This document shows positions 24,083-33,377 of a DNA stretch of 64,000 nucleotides, one piece after another. The position numbers and the translations under genes are program-made. The notes beneath the pieces are model-generated. The model ran no database searches, had not been told where the DNA came from, and saw only the letters and a list, made by a program, of their open reading frames with translations. The number at the start of each line of letters is the position of its first letter. Position 1 is the stretch's first letter. Source of the DNA: Erythrobacter sp. SD-21. GTDB taxonomy: Bacteria; Pseudomonadota; Alphaproteobacteria; Sphingomonadales; Sphingomonadaceae. The stretch spans positions 62,001-126,000 of the forward strand of contig NZ_ABCG01000006.1 in NCBI RefSeq assembly GCF_000181515.1. Reading direction: 5' to 3'.

Positions 24083-26284
24083 ATGAATAAGAGAGGCAGC
24101 CGCCGCAAGGGCAGCAAGCGTGCCGAACGGGCTCGCCGCGCCGAGGCGGAAGGCCAGCGCGACTACAGTCGCGTGAGGCGCATCTTCAAACGGCTGTTCC
24201 TGTGGGGTGGCGGGCTGGCGCTGCTCGGCCTCGTGTTCCTCGCCATTTCGGTGGGCTTTGCCGCCCGCTCTCTTCCCAGCTTCTACCAGCTCAAGGCGAC
24301 ACAGAACGCGCAAACCATCGTCGTGCGCGCGCGCGACGGATCAGAGCTGGTCGAGATCGGTCCGAGCTATGGCCGCTGGCTGAGCAGCGAGGAAATTCCG
24401 CAAGTCATGAAGGATGCGATGATCTCGGTCGAGGATCGCCGCTTCTATGCGCATCCGGGTGTCGATCCCTACGGCCTCACGCGCGCCGTCTATGTCTGGG
24501 CGACAGGCGAGAACCGGCTCGGCGCAACCTCGACGATCAGCCAGCAGCTCGCCCGCAACGTGTTCCTGAACTCCAACCGCTCGATTGATCGCAAGCTGCG
24601 CGAGGCAATCCTCGCCATGGCGATGGAATGGAAATTCTCCAAGGAACAGATCCTCGAGCTCTATCTCAACAAGGTCTATTTCGGCGGCGGTGCCTATGGC
24701 ATCGATTCGGCGAGCCGGAAGTTCTTCAGCCACCCCGCGACCGAGCTTTCGACAGCTGAGGCCGCCATCATCGCGGGACTGGTCAAGGCGCCGAGCCGCT
24801 ATTCGCCCACCGCCGATGTCGATGCCGCCGTCGGCCGCGCCAGCGTGGTGCTGCGGCTGATGCGCGAACAGGGGCGGATCAGCCCGAGCGAGGCGCAGGT
24901 CGACGTCTCGGCGGTCAAGCTCAAGCAGGAGCAGGGTACGAATTCGGTGCGCTATTTCACCGATTGGGCGTTGCCCCAGCTCGACCTGCTGCTGCCGGAA
25001 ACCTATGAGCCGATCGAGGTGTGGACCACGCTTGATCCGGGTATGCAGAAGGCTGCCTCGGCCGCGATCCAGAGCAACGCGCCCGATGGCGCGCAGGGCG
25101 CTCTTGTCAGTCTCGACCGCGACGGGGCAATCCTCGCGCTGGTCGGCGGTACGGACTATGTCGAAACCAATTACAACCGCGCCACCAACGCCTTGCGCCA
25201 GCCCGGGTCGAGCTGGAAGCTCTTTGTCTATCTCGCCGCGCTGGAAGCCGGTTACACGCCGAACGATCGCGTGGTGGATACGCCGGTTTCAATTGGCGGC
25301 TGGAGCCCCCGCAACTCGAACGGTCGCAACATTGGCGAGACGAACCTTCGCACGGCGTTTGCCTATTCGATCAATACCGTGGCGGCCCAACTCGGCAACG
25401 AGGTGGGCTTCAGCCAGGTCGCTTCCATGGCCCGGCGCTTCGGCGTTACGACGCCGATCAACACCTACCCCGCCATGGTCCTTGGATCGAACGAGGTACG
25501 CCTGCTCGATATGACGCGCGCCTTCGCAGCGGTTTCGGCGGGCGGTGCTTCGGTCGAACCCTATGGAATCGTCAAGGTGACCACCGCCGATGGCGAGCTG
25601 CTTTACCAGCACCAGCGCACACGCAGCACGCAGCTCGTGCCCGAACATGTCGCGCGCGGCATTACCGACCTTCTTCAGGCGGCCGTGCAGACCGGTACGG
25701 GCCGGGCTGCGCAGATCGGCCGCCCGGTGGCCGGCAAGACGGGCACGACCAGCTCGAACAAAGACGGCTATTTCGTCGGCTTCTCTTCGGGCGTGACCAC
25801 CGGTGTATGGATGGGCCGCGACGACAACAAGCGCGTCGGCGGGCTTCAGGGCGGACGGGCACCCGCGAAGGCCTTTGCCGCCTTCATGCGCTATGCGGTC
25901 AAGGATCGTCCGGTCGAGGAATTCGACACCGAGTTGCAGCTTCCCGAGTGGCAGCTTGATGAGGAGGACGACTTCTTCTTCGGCGATCCGGACGAGTATT
26001 ATTATATCGACGAGCAGGGCAATCTGATCGAACCGGGCCGCGGCGCTCCGGGTCCCGATGGCGCGCTGCCTTATCCGGACGGCGAAGGCCAGCGCGGCAG
26101 TGAAGACGGGGCCCGCCCTCGCGATCCGATGCAGCGCGTCCCGCCGCCTCGACAGCCGCCTTCCACCGGGCGCGGGGCCGACGGGGCACCGCAAGCGGTC
26201 GACGACGATTTCCTCGACGGGGTCATCGGCCGCGACCGGCCGCGTCCCTCGCCGACGCCGACCCGGTCGCCCGACCGGCCCTGA
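24083..26284 (+). CDS. Class A penicillin-binding protein (1A-type, bifunctional)
   Basis: A 733-aa peptidoglycan synthase: a basic cytoplasmic tail (1-35), one membrane anchor (36-60), a GT51 glycosyltransferase domain with Glu117-Asp118 in SVEDRRFYAHPGVD, and a transpeptidase domain with Ser376-xx-Lys379 (SSWK), Ser429-x-Asn431 (SIN) and KTGT at 552-555. The final 95 residues are acidic then Pro/Gly/Arg-rich and probably disordered; they include EEDDFFFGDPDEYYYIDEQG. It polymerises and cross-links murein in the periplasm. It lacks the OB-like insertion of E. coli PBP1a and is closer to the shorter PBP1a/1c-like forms of sphingomonads. Confidence 0.92.
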   Translation: MNKRGSRRKGSKRAERARRAEAEGQRDYSRVRRIFKRLFLWGGGLALLGLVFLAISVGFAARSLPSFYQLKATQNAQTIVVRARDGSELVEIGPSYGRWLSSEEIPQVMKDAMISVEDRRFYAHPGVDPYGLTRAVYVWATGENRLGATSTISQQLARNVFLNSNRSIDRKLREAILAMAMEWKFSKEQILELYLNKVYFGGGAYGIDSASRKFFSHPATELSTAEAAIIAGLVKAPSRYSPTADVDAAVGRASVVLRLMREQGRISPSEAQVDVSAVKLKQEQGTNSVRYFTDWALPQLDLLLPETYEPIEVWTTLDPGMQKAASAAIQSNAPDGAQGALVSLDRDGAILALVGGTDYVETNYNRATNALRQPGSSWKLFVYLAALEAGYTPNDRVVDTPVSIGGWSPRNSNGRNIGETNLRTAFAYSINTVAAQLGNEVGFSQVASMARRFGVTTPINTYPAMVLGSNEVRLLDMTRAFAAVSAGGASVEPYGIVKVTTADGELLYQHQRTRSTQLVPEHVARGITDLLQAAVQTGTGRAAQIGRPVAGKTGTTSSNKDGYFVGFSSGVTTGVWMGRDDNKRVGGLQGGRAPAKAFAAFMRYAVKDRPVEEFDTELQLPEWQLDEEDDFFFGDPDEYYYIDEQGNLIEPGRGAPGPDGALPYPDGEGQRGSEDGARPRDPMQRVPPPRQPPSTGRGADGAPQAVDDDFLDGVIGRDRPRPSPTPTRSPDRP

Positions 26285-26301
26285 ACTTGGGGCGATAAAG
26301 C

Positions 26302-26337
26302 AAAAGGCCCTCCCGGCGCGAACCGGGAGGGCCTTTT
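26302..26337. terminator. Bidirectional intrinsic terminator
   Basis: A perfect 15-bp stem (AAAAGGCCCTCCCGG at 26302-26316 with CCGGGAGGGCCTTTT at 26323-26337) around a 6-base loop. A/T tracts on both flanks let it work in both directions, between the convergent PBP and degP genes. Confidence 0.9.
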
Positions 26338-26359
26338 CGTTTGCGGAAGCCAGAGCGCT

Positions 26360-27904
26360 TTAGCGCATGCGCACCGCGATATATTGCGGCGAACCGCCAC
26401 GGCGCTGCACCCGCAGCAGGACCGCATCGCGATCGTCGGACTGCGCGCCGCGGACGATCTTTTCCAGGTCTTCCACTGCAACGATCGGGTTGTAGTTCGC
26501 TGTCAGCAGGATGTCCCCGCGGCGCAGACCCTTGCGCGCTGCGTCCGAGTTCTGGTCGACCGACGCAACCACCAGGCCGCGGGTGCCGGCATCTGCACCC
26601 AGTTGGCGGGCGATTGCAGGCGTCAGCTCGAGAACCTGCAGGCCGAGGCTGTTCTCGATCACCTCGTTGTCGCTCGGCGCCATGTCGTCTTCCGGCTCAG
26701 CGTCGGGATCGAACATCTGGCTCTGGCGAAGCTCTTCCTCGCTCGGACGTTTGCCGACGGTGACGTTGATCTGGCGGCGCTGGCCATCGCGGATGACTTC
26801 GACCGGAATGGTCGTGCCCGGCGCAATATTGGCGACGAGGTAGGACAGTGTCTGGTCGGGCGTGACCTCGCGGCCGTTGACCGTAAGCACGATATCGCCC
26901 GGCTCGATGCCCGCACGCGCGGCGGCTTCGCCCGGCTGGACCATCTGCACTATCTCGCCGCGGTTACGCGCCAAGCCGAGCGAGGCGGCGACATCGTCGT
27001 TCACCGGCTGAATCTGGATGCCGAGATAGCCACGCTCGATCTCGACACCGCGGACCAGCTTGTCGACGATGGGCTCGGCCGTTTCGGCGGGGATCGCAAA
27101 ACCGATGCCCACGCTGCCGCCGGTCGGCGAGATGATGGCGTTGTTGATGCCGATCACATTGCCCTGCATGTCGAACAGCGGACCGCCCGAGTTACCGCGG
27201 TTGATGCTGGCATCGGTCTGGAGGTAGCGGTCGTAAGCGCCGCCACCCGCGCTACGCAGCACGCTGGAAACGATGCCGCTGGTGACCGTGCCGCCCAGGC
27301 CGAAGGGGTTACCGATGGCAATCACCCAGTCGCCCACGCGCGCCTGGCGCGAATCGCCGAAGGTCACGAAGGGAAAGGCCTCGCGTCGGCTGATCTTGAG
27401 CACGGCAAGGTCGGACTGCGAGTCGGTGCCCACGACTTCGGCTTCGTATTCGTTGCCGTCGGGAAGGGTGACGGTCACCTCTTCCAGCTCGGCGCGCTGG
27501 CCGGGAGGGTTCACCACGTGGTTGTTGGTGACGACATAGCCATCGGCCGAGATGATGAAGCCCGAACCCAGCGACTGGCCTTCGCGGAACTGCGGTTCGG
27601 CATCCCCGCTTTCGCCGCGCCGCTGGTTGAAGAGGTCTTCGAACGGCGTGCCCGCGAAGGGATTGGTGTTGCGGCTCGCAATCTCGATCCGCTGGCGGGT
27701 GGAGATGTTGACCACCGCCGGCTGCAATTGTTCGGTCAGGTCGGCGAAACTTTCGGGCGCGCCGGCGCGGGGTACCACGCGGGCCATCTGGCTGTCGTCG
27801 TTCTGGGCGACCTGCGCTCCGGCCGGGAACCCGGCAAGGGAAAGGGCGGCGCCACCGGCAAGGAGGGTGGCGGTTACGGAATAGGCATATCGCACTGGCT
27901 TCAC
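26360..27904 (-). CDS. degP: Do-family periplasmic serine protease (DegP/HtrA)
   Basis: A 514-aa envelope protease/chaperone. Signal peptide about 1-30 (VTATLLAGGAALSLAGFPAGA). The trypsin-like triad is His129 (VVTNNHVV), Asp165 (SDLAVLK) and Ser239 (NRGNSGGPL). Two PDZ domains follow (about 295-385 and 425-510), fitting DegP/DegQ. An acidic linker (DPDAEPEDDMAPSDNEVIEN) separates them. GTG start at 27904 with AGAAGGA upstream. It degrades misfolded periplasmic proteins. Upstream on the same strand are hflC and hflK, forming an envelope quality-control group. Confidence 0.94.
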   Translation of the reverse strand: MKPVRYAYSVTATLLAGGAALSLAGFPAGAQVAQNDDSQMARVVPRAGAPESFADLTEQLQPAVVNISTRQRIEIASRNTNPFAGTPFEDLFNQRRGESGDAEPQFREGQSLGSGFIISADGYVVTNNHVVNPPGQRAELEEVTVTLPDGNEYEAEVVGTDSQSDLAVLKISRREAFPFVTFGDSRQARVGDWVIAIGNPFGLGGTVTSGIVSSVLRSAGGGAYDRYLQTDASINRGNSGGPLFDMQGNVIGINNAIISPTGGSVGIGFAIPAETAEPIVDKLVRGVEIERGYLGIQIQPVNDDVAASLGLARNRGEIVQMVQPGEAAARAGIEPGDIVLTVNGREVTPDQTLSYLVANIAPGTTIPVEVIRDGQRRQINVTVGKRPSEEELRQSQMFDPDAEPEDDMAPSDNEVIENSLGLQVLELTPAIARQLGADAGTRGLVVASVDQNSDAARKGLRRGDILLTANYNPIVAVEDLEKIVRGAQSDDRDAVLLRVQRRGGSPQYIAVRMR

Positions 27905-28058
27905 GTCCTTCTCAGTATCCTCGTAAAATTGTCGCGGGCGAGGGCCCCTGCATATCGTATGCAGCCCCACGCCTGCGGTTCCGGTTCCTCATGCTGGCCC
28001 CGCGCGCTGAACGCGTCTTGAACGGCCTGATCGCGGGACGGAATGCTTCGACGAAGCG

Positions 28059-28892
28059 TCAACGCCGTCCGCGGAACTGCTGCAGGTACTCGTTATCGGG
28101 CGAGAGGATGATGCTGCTAGCCGCATCGCCGTTCTCGGCCGCAAAGGTCGCATCGTAGCTCTGCATCGCGCGATAGAAGTCGTAGAAGTTCGCGTCCTTG
28201 CCGAATGCGTCGGCATAAATGCGCGCGGCTTCCGCGTCCGCTTCGGCGCGAATGATGCGGGCATCGCGTCCGCCTTGCGCGCGGATCGTGCGCGCTTCGC
28301 GCTGGCGATCCGATTCCATCCGGGTGAAGGCCGATTGCAGCGGCGCTTCGGGAAGGTCGGTGCGGGTGATCTGCACGTCCACCACCTCGGCCCCGTATTG
28401 CTGGGCTTGGCGATCGAGATTGGCGCGCACGTTCTGCAGCGCAGAGCCGCGTTCGGCGGTCAGCATGGCTTGGAAGGTGCGGCGACCCAATTCCTGGCGC
28501 AGTACCGAGTTCAGGATCGGCTCGAGCGCGGTGCGCACGCCTTCCGTGGAGCCGGCGCGTTCGACCATGCGCACGGGATCGGTGATCCGGAAGCGCGCAT
28601 AGGCGTTGACGAGCAGCCGCTGCTGGTCGTTCGAAAGGACTTCCTCGTCGTTCATTTCGAGGTCCAGCAGGCGCTTTTCGATCCGCACGACCTTGTCGAC
28701 GAAGGGCCAGCGCCAGTGCAGGCCCGCGCCCATGTTGCCATCCGGCGTGTTGATCGTGCCGACCGGTTCACCGGTGCGCACGATGACGACCTGCTCTTCC
28801 TCGGGCACGACATAGGCGCTCAGCATCAGCGCCACGAGCGCGAGGCCGGCCGCGATGATCGAATAGCGGTGATCTTCCCAGATACGCTGCAT
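28059..28892 (-). CDS. hflC: Protease modulator HflC
   Basis: A 277-aa SPFH-domain protein with an N-terminal membrane anchor (YSIIAAGLALVALMLSAYVV, about 9-28) and a periplasmic SPFH region (EEQVVIVRTGEPVGTIN; DKVVRIEKRLLDLEM), then a coiled, charged segment rich in RQREARTIRAQGGRDARI. HflC pairs with HflK around FtsH to modulate membrane-protein turnover. One base separates its start from the hflK stop, so the pair is one transcript. Confidence 0.93.
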   Translation of the reverse strand: MQRIWEDHRYSIIAAGLALVALMLSAYVVPEEEQVVIVRTGEPVGTINTPDGNMGAGLHWRWPFVDKVVRIEKRLLDLEMNDEEVLSNDQQRLLVNAYARFRITDPVRMVERAGSTEGVRTALEPILNSVLRQELGRRTFQAMLTAERGSALQNVRANLDRQAQQYGAEVVDVQITRTDLPEAPLQSAFTRMESDRQREARTIRAQGGRDARIIRAEADAEAARIYADAFGKDANFYDFYRAMQSYDATFAAENGDAASSIILSPDNEYLQQFRGRR

Positions 28893-28893
28893 C

Positions 28894-30024
28894 TTACTGT
28901 CCTCCCGGCGCGGTCACGGTGGTGGCGGGGCCTTCGGTCTGCTGCGCCCGGCGCCGGATTTCGGGAAGCGGGAGGTAGGGCGTCACGCCCGTGGCTTCCA
29001 CGATGGTCTTGTCGGTTTTCGAAAGCACACGCTCCATGGTCTCGTAATAGAGACGCTGGCGGGTCACTTCGGGGGCGAGGCGATACTGTTCGTAAACCTT
29101 GTCGAAGGCTTCGGCCTCACCCTGTGCCTGCGCGAGCACCTGCTGGGCATAGCCCTGCGCCTGATTGCGCGCGGCGTCGGCGTTCTGTTCGGCCACCTGC
29201 ACATCGCGGAAGGCGTCGACCACCTGACCCGGCGGGTCGGCCTTTTCGATTTCCACACCCAGCACGCGGATGCCGGCCTGATACCCATCGAGCGTGCGCT
29301 GCATGCGCTCGCGCACATCGAGTTCGATTGCGGCGCGGCCCTGTCCCGAGAAGGTCTCGTCTAGTTGCTTTTCGGCAACCGCGGCACGCATGGCCGCTTC
29401 GGCGACTTCGTTCACCGTTTCGATCGGATCGACCACGCGAAACTTGTAATCGCCGAGGTCCTTGATGTTCCAGCGCACGATATAGCTCAGATCGACGAGG
29501 TTCTGGTCGCCCGTCAGGATCAGCTTCACCTGGTTGTTGTTCCCCGGAATGCGCACCGCGCGAACGCCCTGCACATCTTCCACGTCGACCGTCTGGATCG
29601 GGAAGGGGGCGGAGAACTGGAGGCCCGAATCGAGCGTGTCCGTAAAATTGCCGAAGGTCTTCACCACGGCCTGCTGCTGCGGACCGATCAGGTGCACGCT
29701 TGTCGCCAGGAGGCCGAGCGCAATGATCCCGACCACGGCGACTGGGAACCAGCTCTTGCCGCCGGGGCGCTGGGGGAAGCGGAAATTGGGGCCGCCGCCA
29801 CCACCGCCGCCCTTACGGCGCGGGCCTTCGGGGCCGCGGTTCCTGAAGATGTCTTCGATATTGGGGCCGCGACGTCCGTCGCCGCCGCCGGAGCCGGGGG
29901 GAAGCCAGGGGTTGCGCGGGCCGTTGCCCTTGTCGCCGCTTCCCTTGTCGCCCTTCGGCGCATCACCGTCACCGGAGCCCGACGAACCATCGCCGCCCGC
30001 GCCCCAGGGATTCTTGCCAGCCAT
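28894..30024 (-). CDS. hflK: FtsH protease regulator HflK
   Basis: A 376-aa partner of HflC. The cytoplasmic N-terminus (1-95) is Gly/Asp/Pro-rich and disordered, with a run of seven glycines; a membrane anchor follows (WFPVAVVGIIALGLLATSVH). Then the SPFH domain (QQQAVVKTFGNFTDTLDSGL) and a long helical part with the conserved QVVDAFRDVQVAEQNADAAR and QAQGYAQQVLAQAQGEAEAF. I start at MAGKNPWG (30024); an in-frame ATG at 30066 gives MKILDGFGQRIGLA in addition but has no clear ribosome-binding site. Confidence 0.92.
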   Translation of the reverse strand: MAGKNPWGAGGDGSSGSGDGDAPKGDKGSGDKGNGPRNPWLPPGSGGGDGRRGPNIEDIFRNRGPEGPRRKGGGGGGGPNFRFPQRPGGKSWFPVAVVGIIALGLLATSVHLIGPQQQAVVKTFGNFTDTLDSGLQFSAPFPIQTVDVEDVQGVRAVRIPGNNNQVKLILTGDQNLVDLSYIVRWNIKDLGDYKFRVVDPIETVNEVAEAAMRAAVAEKQLDETFSGQGRAAIELDVRERMQRTLDGYQAGIRVLGVEIEKADPPGQVVDAFRDVQVAEQNADAARNQAQGYAQQVLAQAQGEAEAFDKVYEQYRLAPEVTRQRLYYETMERVLSKTDKTIVEATGVTPYLPLPEIRRRAQQTEGPATTVTAPGGQ

Positions 30025-30141
30025 TGCGAGGCCGATCCTTTGTCCAAACCCGTCCAGAATTTTCATAAGTGTCTTATAGGAAGGGTTTGGAGGAAAAACA
30101 GGGGTTGCGGTGCGCTTTTCGATGATACAGCAGCGCGATCC

Positions 30142-31107
30142 ATGAGCCGCGCCGATTTTTCCGCCGATTTGCCGCCCGAAATTGCCGCCCGCGTTACCGG
30201 GTCGGTCCTCAACGAGGGGCGCGCCACTGTCGTGATGGACGTTGCCGGAGTGAGCGAGGACGCGCGCGGCGCGCTCGAACGGGCCGTGACCGAGGCGCTT
30301 TCCGGCCGCGCGGACGTTACCGATGTGCGCGTCGTCATGACGGCCGAGCGCAAGGGGCCGATGATCATCGTCGTGGGTTCGGGCAAGGGCGGTGTGGGCA
30401 AGTCCACACTGACCGCCAACCTCGCCATCTCGCTGGCGAAGAAGGGCGTGAAGGTCGGTCTCGTCGATGCCGATATCTATGGGCCTTCGCAGCCGGTGAT
30501 CTTCGGCAGCCAGGGCACGCGGCCGGATGCGCGCGACAACAAGCCGGTGCCGATCGAGAGCAAGTACGGCGTCCCGCACCTTTCGATGGGGCACCTCGTC
30601 ACCCCCGGCAAGGCGCTGGCTTGGCGCGGTCCGATGGCCTCGGGCGCGATCACGCAATTGCTCGAAGCGCACTGGAGCAGCGAGACCGAGGTGCTGCTGG
30701 TCGACCTGCCGCCGGGCACGGGCGATGTGCAGCTGACCATGATCCAGAAATTCAAGCCTGCCGGAGCAGTGCTGGTTTCCACGCCGCAGGACCTGGCGCT
30801 GATCGACGCCGCGCGCGCCGGGCAGTTGTTCGACACGGCGGGCGTTCCGGTCATCGGGCTGGTCGAGAACATGTCGGGCTATGCCTGCCCCCATTGCGGC
30901 GAGGTTTCCGACCCCTTCGGTGCGGGCGGGGTCGAGGCGGCTGCCGGGCGTTTGGAACTGCCTTTCCTCGGGCGCATCCCCCTCGATATGGCGATCCGGC
31001 AGGGCAGCGACACGGGCGATCCCCCGGCGGCGGGCGACGGGCCGATGGCCGAACCCTTCCACGCCATTGCGACACGGCTGGATGAATGGATCTCCGCGAG
31101 AAGCTGA
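30142..31107 (+). CDS. mrp: Mrp/NBP35-type iron-sulfur cluster carrier ATPase
   Basis: A 321-aa deviant-Walker P-loop ATPase that transfers iron-sulfur clusters. An N-terminal DUF59-like (MIP18) region (1-75) is followed by GSGKGGVGKSTLTANLAISL, LVDADIYGPSQPVI, the switch LLVDLPPGTGDVQLTM, and the C-terminal cluster-binding CxxC in YACPHCGEV. It starts 118 bases from the divergent hflK and its last 22 bases overlap the molybdenum hydroxylase gene, an enzyme class that depends on metal centres, though the neighbour itself carries no iron-sulfur domain. Confidence 0.94.
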   Translation: MSRADFSADLPPEIAARVTGSVLNEGRATVVMDVAGVSEDARGALERAVTEALSGRADVTDVRVVMTAERKGPMIIVVGSGKGGVGKSTLTANLAISLAKKGVKVGLVDADIYGPSQPVIFGSQGTRPDARDNKPVPIESKYGVPHLSMGHLVTPGKALAWRGPMASGAITQLLEAHWSSETEVLLVDLPPGTGDVQLTMIQKFKPAGAVLVSTPQDLALIDAARAGQLFDTAGVPVIGLVENMSGYACPHCGEVSDPFGAGGVEAAAGRLELPFLGRIPLDMAIRQGSDTGDPPAAGDGPMAEPFHAIATRLDEWISARS

Positions 31108-33377
31108 GCGCCCTTCCGGTCTCGCGCCGCAAGCTCCTGGCGGGCGCAGCGGCAGGCGGGGGATTGCTCCTCGCCTGGACCTTCTGGCCGCGCGCCTATC
31201 CCAGCCCGCTCATCGCGCGCGAGGGCGAGGCGCTGTTTGGCGGCTGGATGACCATCGGGCAGGACGGCGTGGTCAGCGTTGCCGTACCGCAGCTCGAAAT
31301 GGGGCAGGGCGTCGGCACGCTGCTCGCCCAGATCGCCGCGACCGAACTTGGCGCGGACTGGCGGCAGGTGGGGATCGAACCCGTCGCCCCGGCGGGCTTC
31401 TTCGCCAACCTCCCGCTGGCCGCCCAGTGGTCGCCGCTATGGGAGGGCCTGTTCGGCGCAAGCGACGATCCGCAGGGCAGCACCGTCGCCCGCTTCGCCC
31501 GCACCCGGGACTTCTCCGTCACCGCGGCAGGGACCAGCCTCGCCGCTTACGAAATGCCCTTGCGCGAAGCGGCAGCCAGCGCGCGCGACATGCTGGTGCG
31601 CGCTGCCGCCGATCGCTGGGAGGTGGAACCGGAGGAATGCGAGGTCGCCGACGGCTTCGTCATCCATCAGGAACGCCGCCTGCCCTTTGGCGCGCTGGTG
31701 GACGAGGCGGCGGAACTGGATCTGCCTGATCCGGCACCCTTGCGGCCCATGCCCGCTTTCGAGGAACCGCTGCCGGGCGAGGGTGAGACGCCGACCATCT
31801 TCCCCCGGCTCGATCTGCCGTCCAAGGTCGACGGCAGCCATATCTTCGCCGCCGACATCCGCCTGCCGGGCATGGTCTACGCTTCGATCCGCCACGGTCC
31901 GCACGGCCTGCCCGAACTGCTGCGCTTCAACGAGGACGCGGCGGCAGGCACGCGCGGGCTGGTCGGCGTGGTCAAATCGAAGCGCTGGCTCGCCGCGGTG
32001 GCCGAAAGCTGGTGGATTGCCGACCAGGCATTGTCGAAGATGCGTCCCTATTTCACCGGGCCGGGCGCGGTCGAGCAGGTAGCCTTCGATACCGCGATGG
32101 AACGCGCTCGCGAAGACGCGGGCGACCGGGCGGAGCGGATCGAGACGATCGGCGAACCCGATTCCCTTATCGGTGAGGCACAGGTGATGCGCCGCTACGA
32201 TGTCGCGCCCGCCCTCCACGCGCCGCTCGAGACCGCTTCCGCGACCGCGCGGCTGGCCGACGGGCGGCTCGAACTGTGGATCGCCTCGCAGGCTCCAGCG
32301 GCGGCACGCGATGCGGCGGCCAGGGCCATCGGTCTGTCACCCTCCGACGTAATCCTTTATCCCGTCTCGGCAGGCGGCAGTTTCGATGCGCGGCTGGAGA
32401 AGCAGCACGCGATCGAGGTCGCGCAGATCGCCGCCGAGATCGGGCGACCGGTCCAGCTCACATGGTCGCGCGCGCAGGACCTGCAGATGGTGCCGCCGCG
32501 CGCCCCGGTTTTGGGCGAGATCAGCGCCACGATTGGTCCGCAGGGCCAGCCCGTGGCGTGGCGCGCGCGGATCACCGCGCCCTCGTGGATGCGCGAAACC
32601 GGCCATCGCCTCTTCGACAATTACGTGCCCGAAGCTGCGCGGCGCGAGAGCGTGGGAGAGGCCGATCCCTTCGCAGTCGAGGGCGCCGTGCCCCCCTATA
32701 CCATCGCCCATGTCGCCACCGAACACGTTCCCGCGCGCATCGGCCTGCCGACCGGAAGGATGCGCGGCGGGGCGCATGGCTACACCGCCTTCTTTACCGA
32801 GTGCTTCGTCGACGAACTGGCGCGCAACGCCGGACGCGATCCCTTCCTCTATCGCATGGCGATGCTGGGCGGCGCACCGCGCATGGCCGAGGCGTTGCGC
32901 CGCGCCACGCGGCTGGGGGACTGGGACGGCGGCCAGTCCGGCTCCGGCGAGGGCGTCGCCATGGTCCGCATGGGCCGCGATCCGCTGTCCGCAGGGCACA
33001 TCGCCTGTGTTGCCCACGTACGCCGCGGCGAGGGCGGGATCGCGGTGACGCAACTGAGCGCGGTGGCCGACATCGGCCGTGTGGTGAACCTCGACCTTGC
33101 CCGCCAGCAGATCGAGGGCGGGCTTCTCTATGGTCTCGGCCTCGCGCTGGGGGCGCCGCTGACCTTCGACAGCGGCCATCCCGTGCCGCGCACGCTGGGC
33201 GAGATGCGCCTGCCGGGCTTGGCCGAAGTGCCCGACATGCGGATCGATCTCGTCGCCAGCGATGCCGAGCCCTTCGATCCCGGCGAACTGGGCGTGGCGG
33301 TCGCAGGCCCGGCGGTCGCCAACGCGCTCTTTGCCTTGACGGGCGAGCGTTCTTACCGTTTGCCGGTTTCTCTATGA
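31086..33377 (+). CDS. Tat-exported molybdenum hydroxylase large subunit (xanthine dehydrogenase/IorB family)
   Basis: A 763-aa molybdopterin-binding subunit of the xanthine oxidase family, closest to the isoquinoline 1-oxidoreductase beta type. Twin-arginine signal VSRRKLLAGAAAGGGLLLAW (about 11-30). Cofactor motifs are GGSFDARLEKQHAIEVAQIA, GRMRGGAHGYTAFFTECFVD, and the catalytic Glu in GELGVAVAGPAVANALF near the C-terminus; VPQLEMGQGVGTLLAQIAA is the N-terminal Mo-domain motif. No 2Fe-2S small subunit or FAD subunit lies next to it, so its electron partner must be elsewhere. It overlaps mrp by 22 bases and hemH by 4. Confidence 0.88.
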   Translation: MDLREKLSALPVSRRKLLAGAAAGGGLLLAWTFWPRAYPSPLIAREGEALFGGWMTIGQDGVVSVAVPQLEMGQGVGTLLAQIAATELGADWRQVGIEPVAPAGFFANLPLAAQWSPLWEGLFGASDDPQGSTVARFARTRDFSVTAAGTSLAAYEMPLREAAASARDMLVRAAADRWEVEPEECEVADGFVIHQERRLPFGALVDEAAELDLPDPAPLRPMPAFEEPLPGEGETPTIFPRLDLPSKVDGSHIFAADIRLPGMVYASIRHGPHGLPELLRFNEDAAAGTRGLVGVVKSKRWLAAVAESWWIADQALSKMRPYFTGPGAVEQVAFDTAMERAREDAGDRAERIETIGEPDSLIGEAQVMRRYDVAPALHAPLETASATARLADGRLELWIASQAPAAARDAAARAIGLSPSDVILYPVSAGGSFDARLEKQHAIEVAQIAAEIGRPVQLTWSRAQDLQMVPPRAPVLGEISATIGPQGQPVAWRARITAPSWMRETGHRLFDNYVPEAARRESVGEADPFAVEGAVPPYTIAHVATEHVPARIGLPTGRMRGGAHGYTAFFTECFVDELARNAGRDPFLYRMAMLGGAPRMAEALRRATRLGDWDGGQSGSGEGVAMVRMGRDPLSAGHIACVAHVRRGEGGIAVTQLSAVADIGRVVNLDLARQQIEGGLLYGLGLALGAPLTFDSGHPVPRTLGEMRLPGLAEVPDMRIDLVASDAEPFDPGELGVAVAGPAVANALFALTGERSYRLPVSL

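Noticed and set aside
26384..28021. A 545-codon frame on the plus strand opposite degP
   Set aside because: The minus-strand product has a complete HtrA triad and PDZ domains; the opposite frame has no recognisable domain and unlikely composition.
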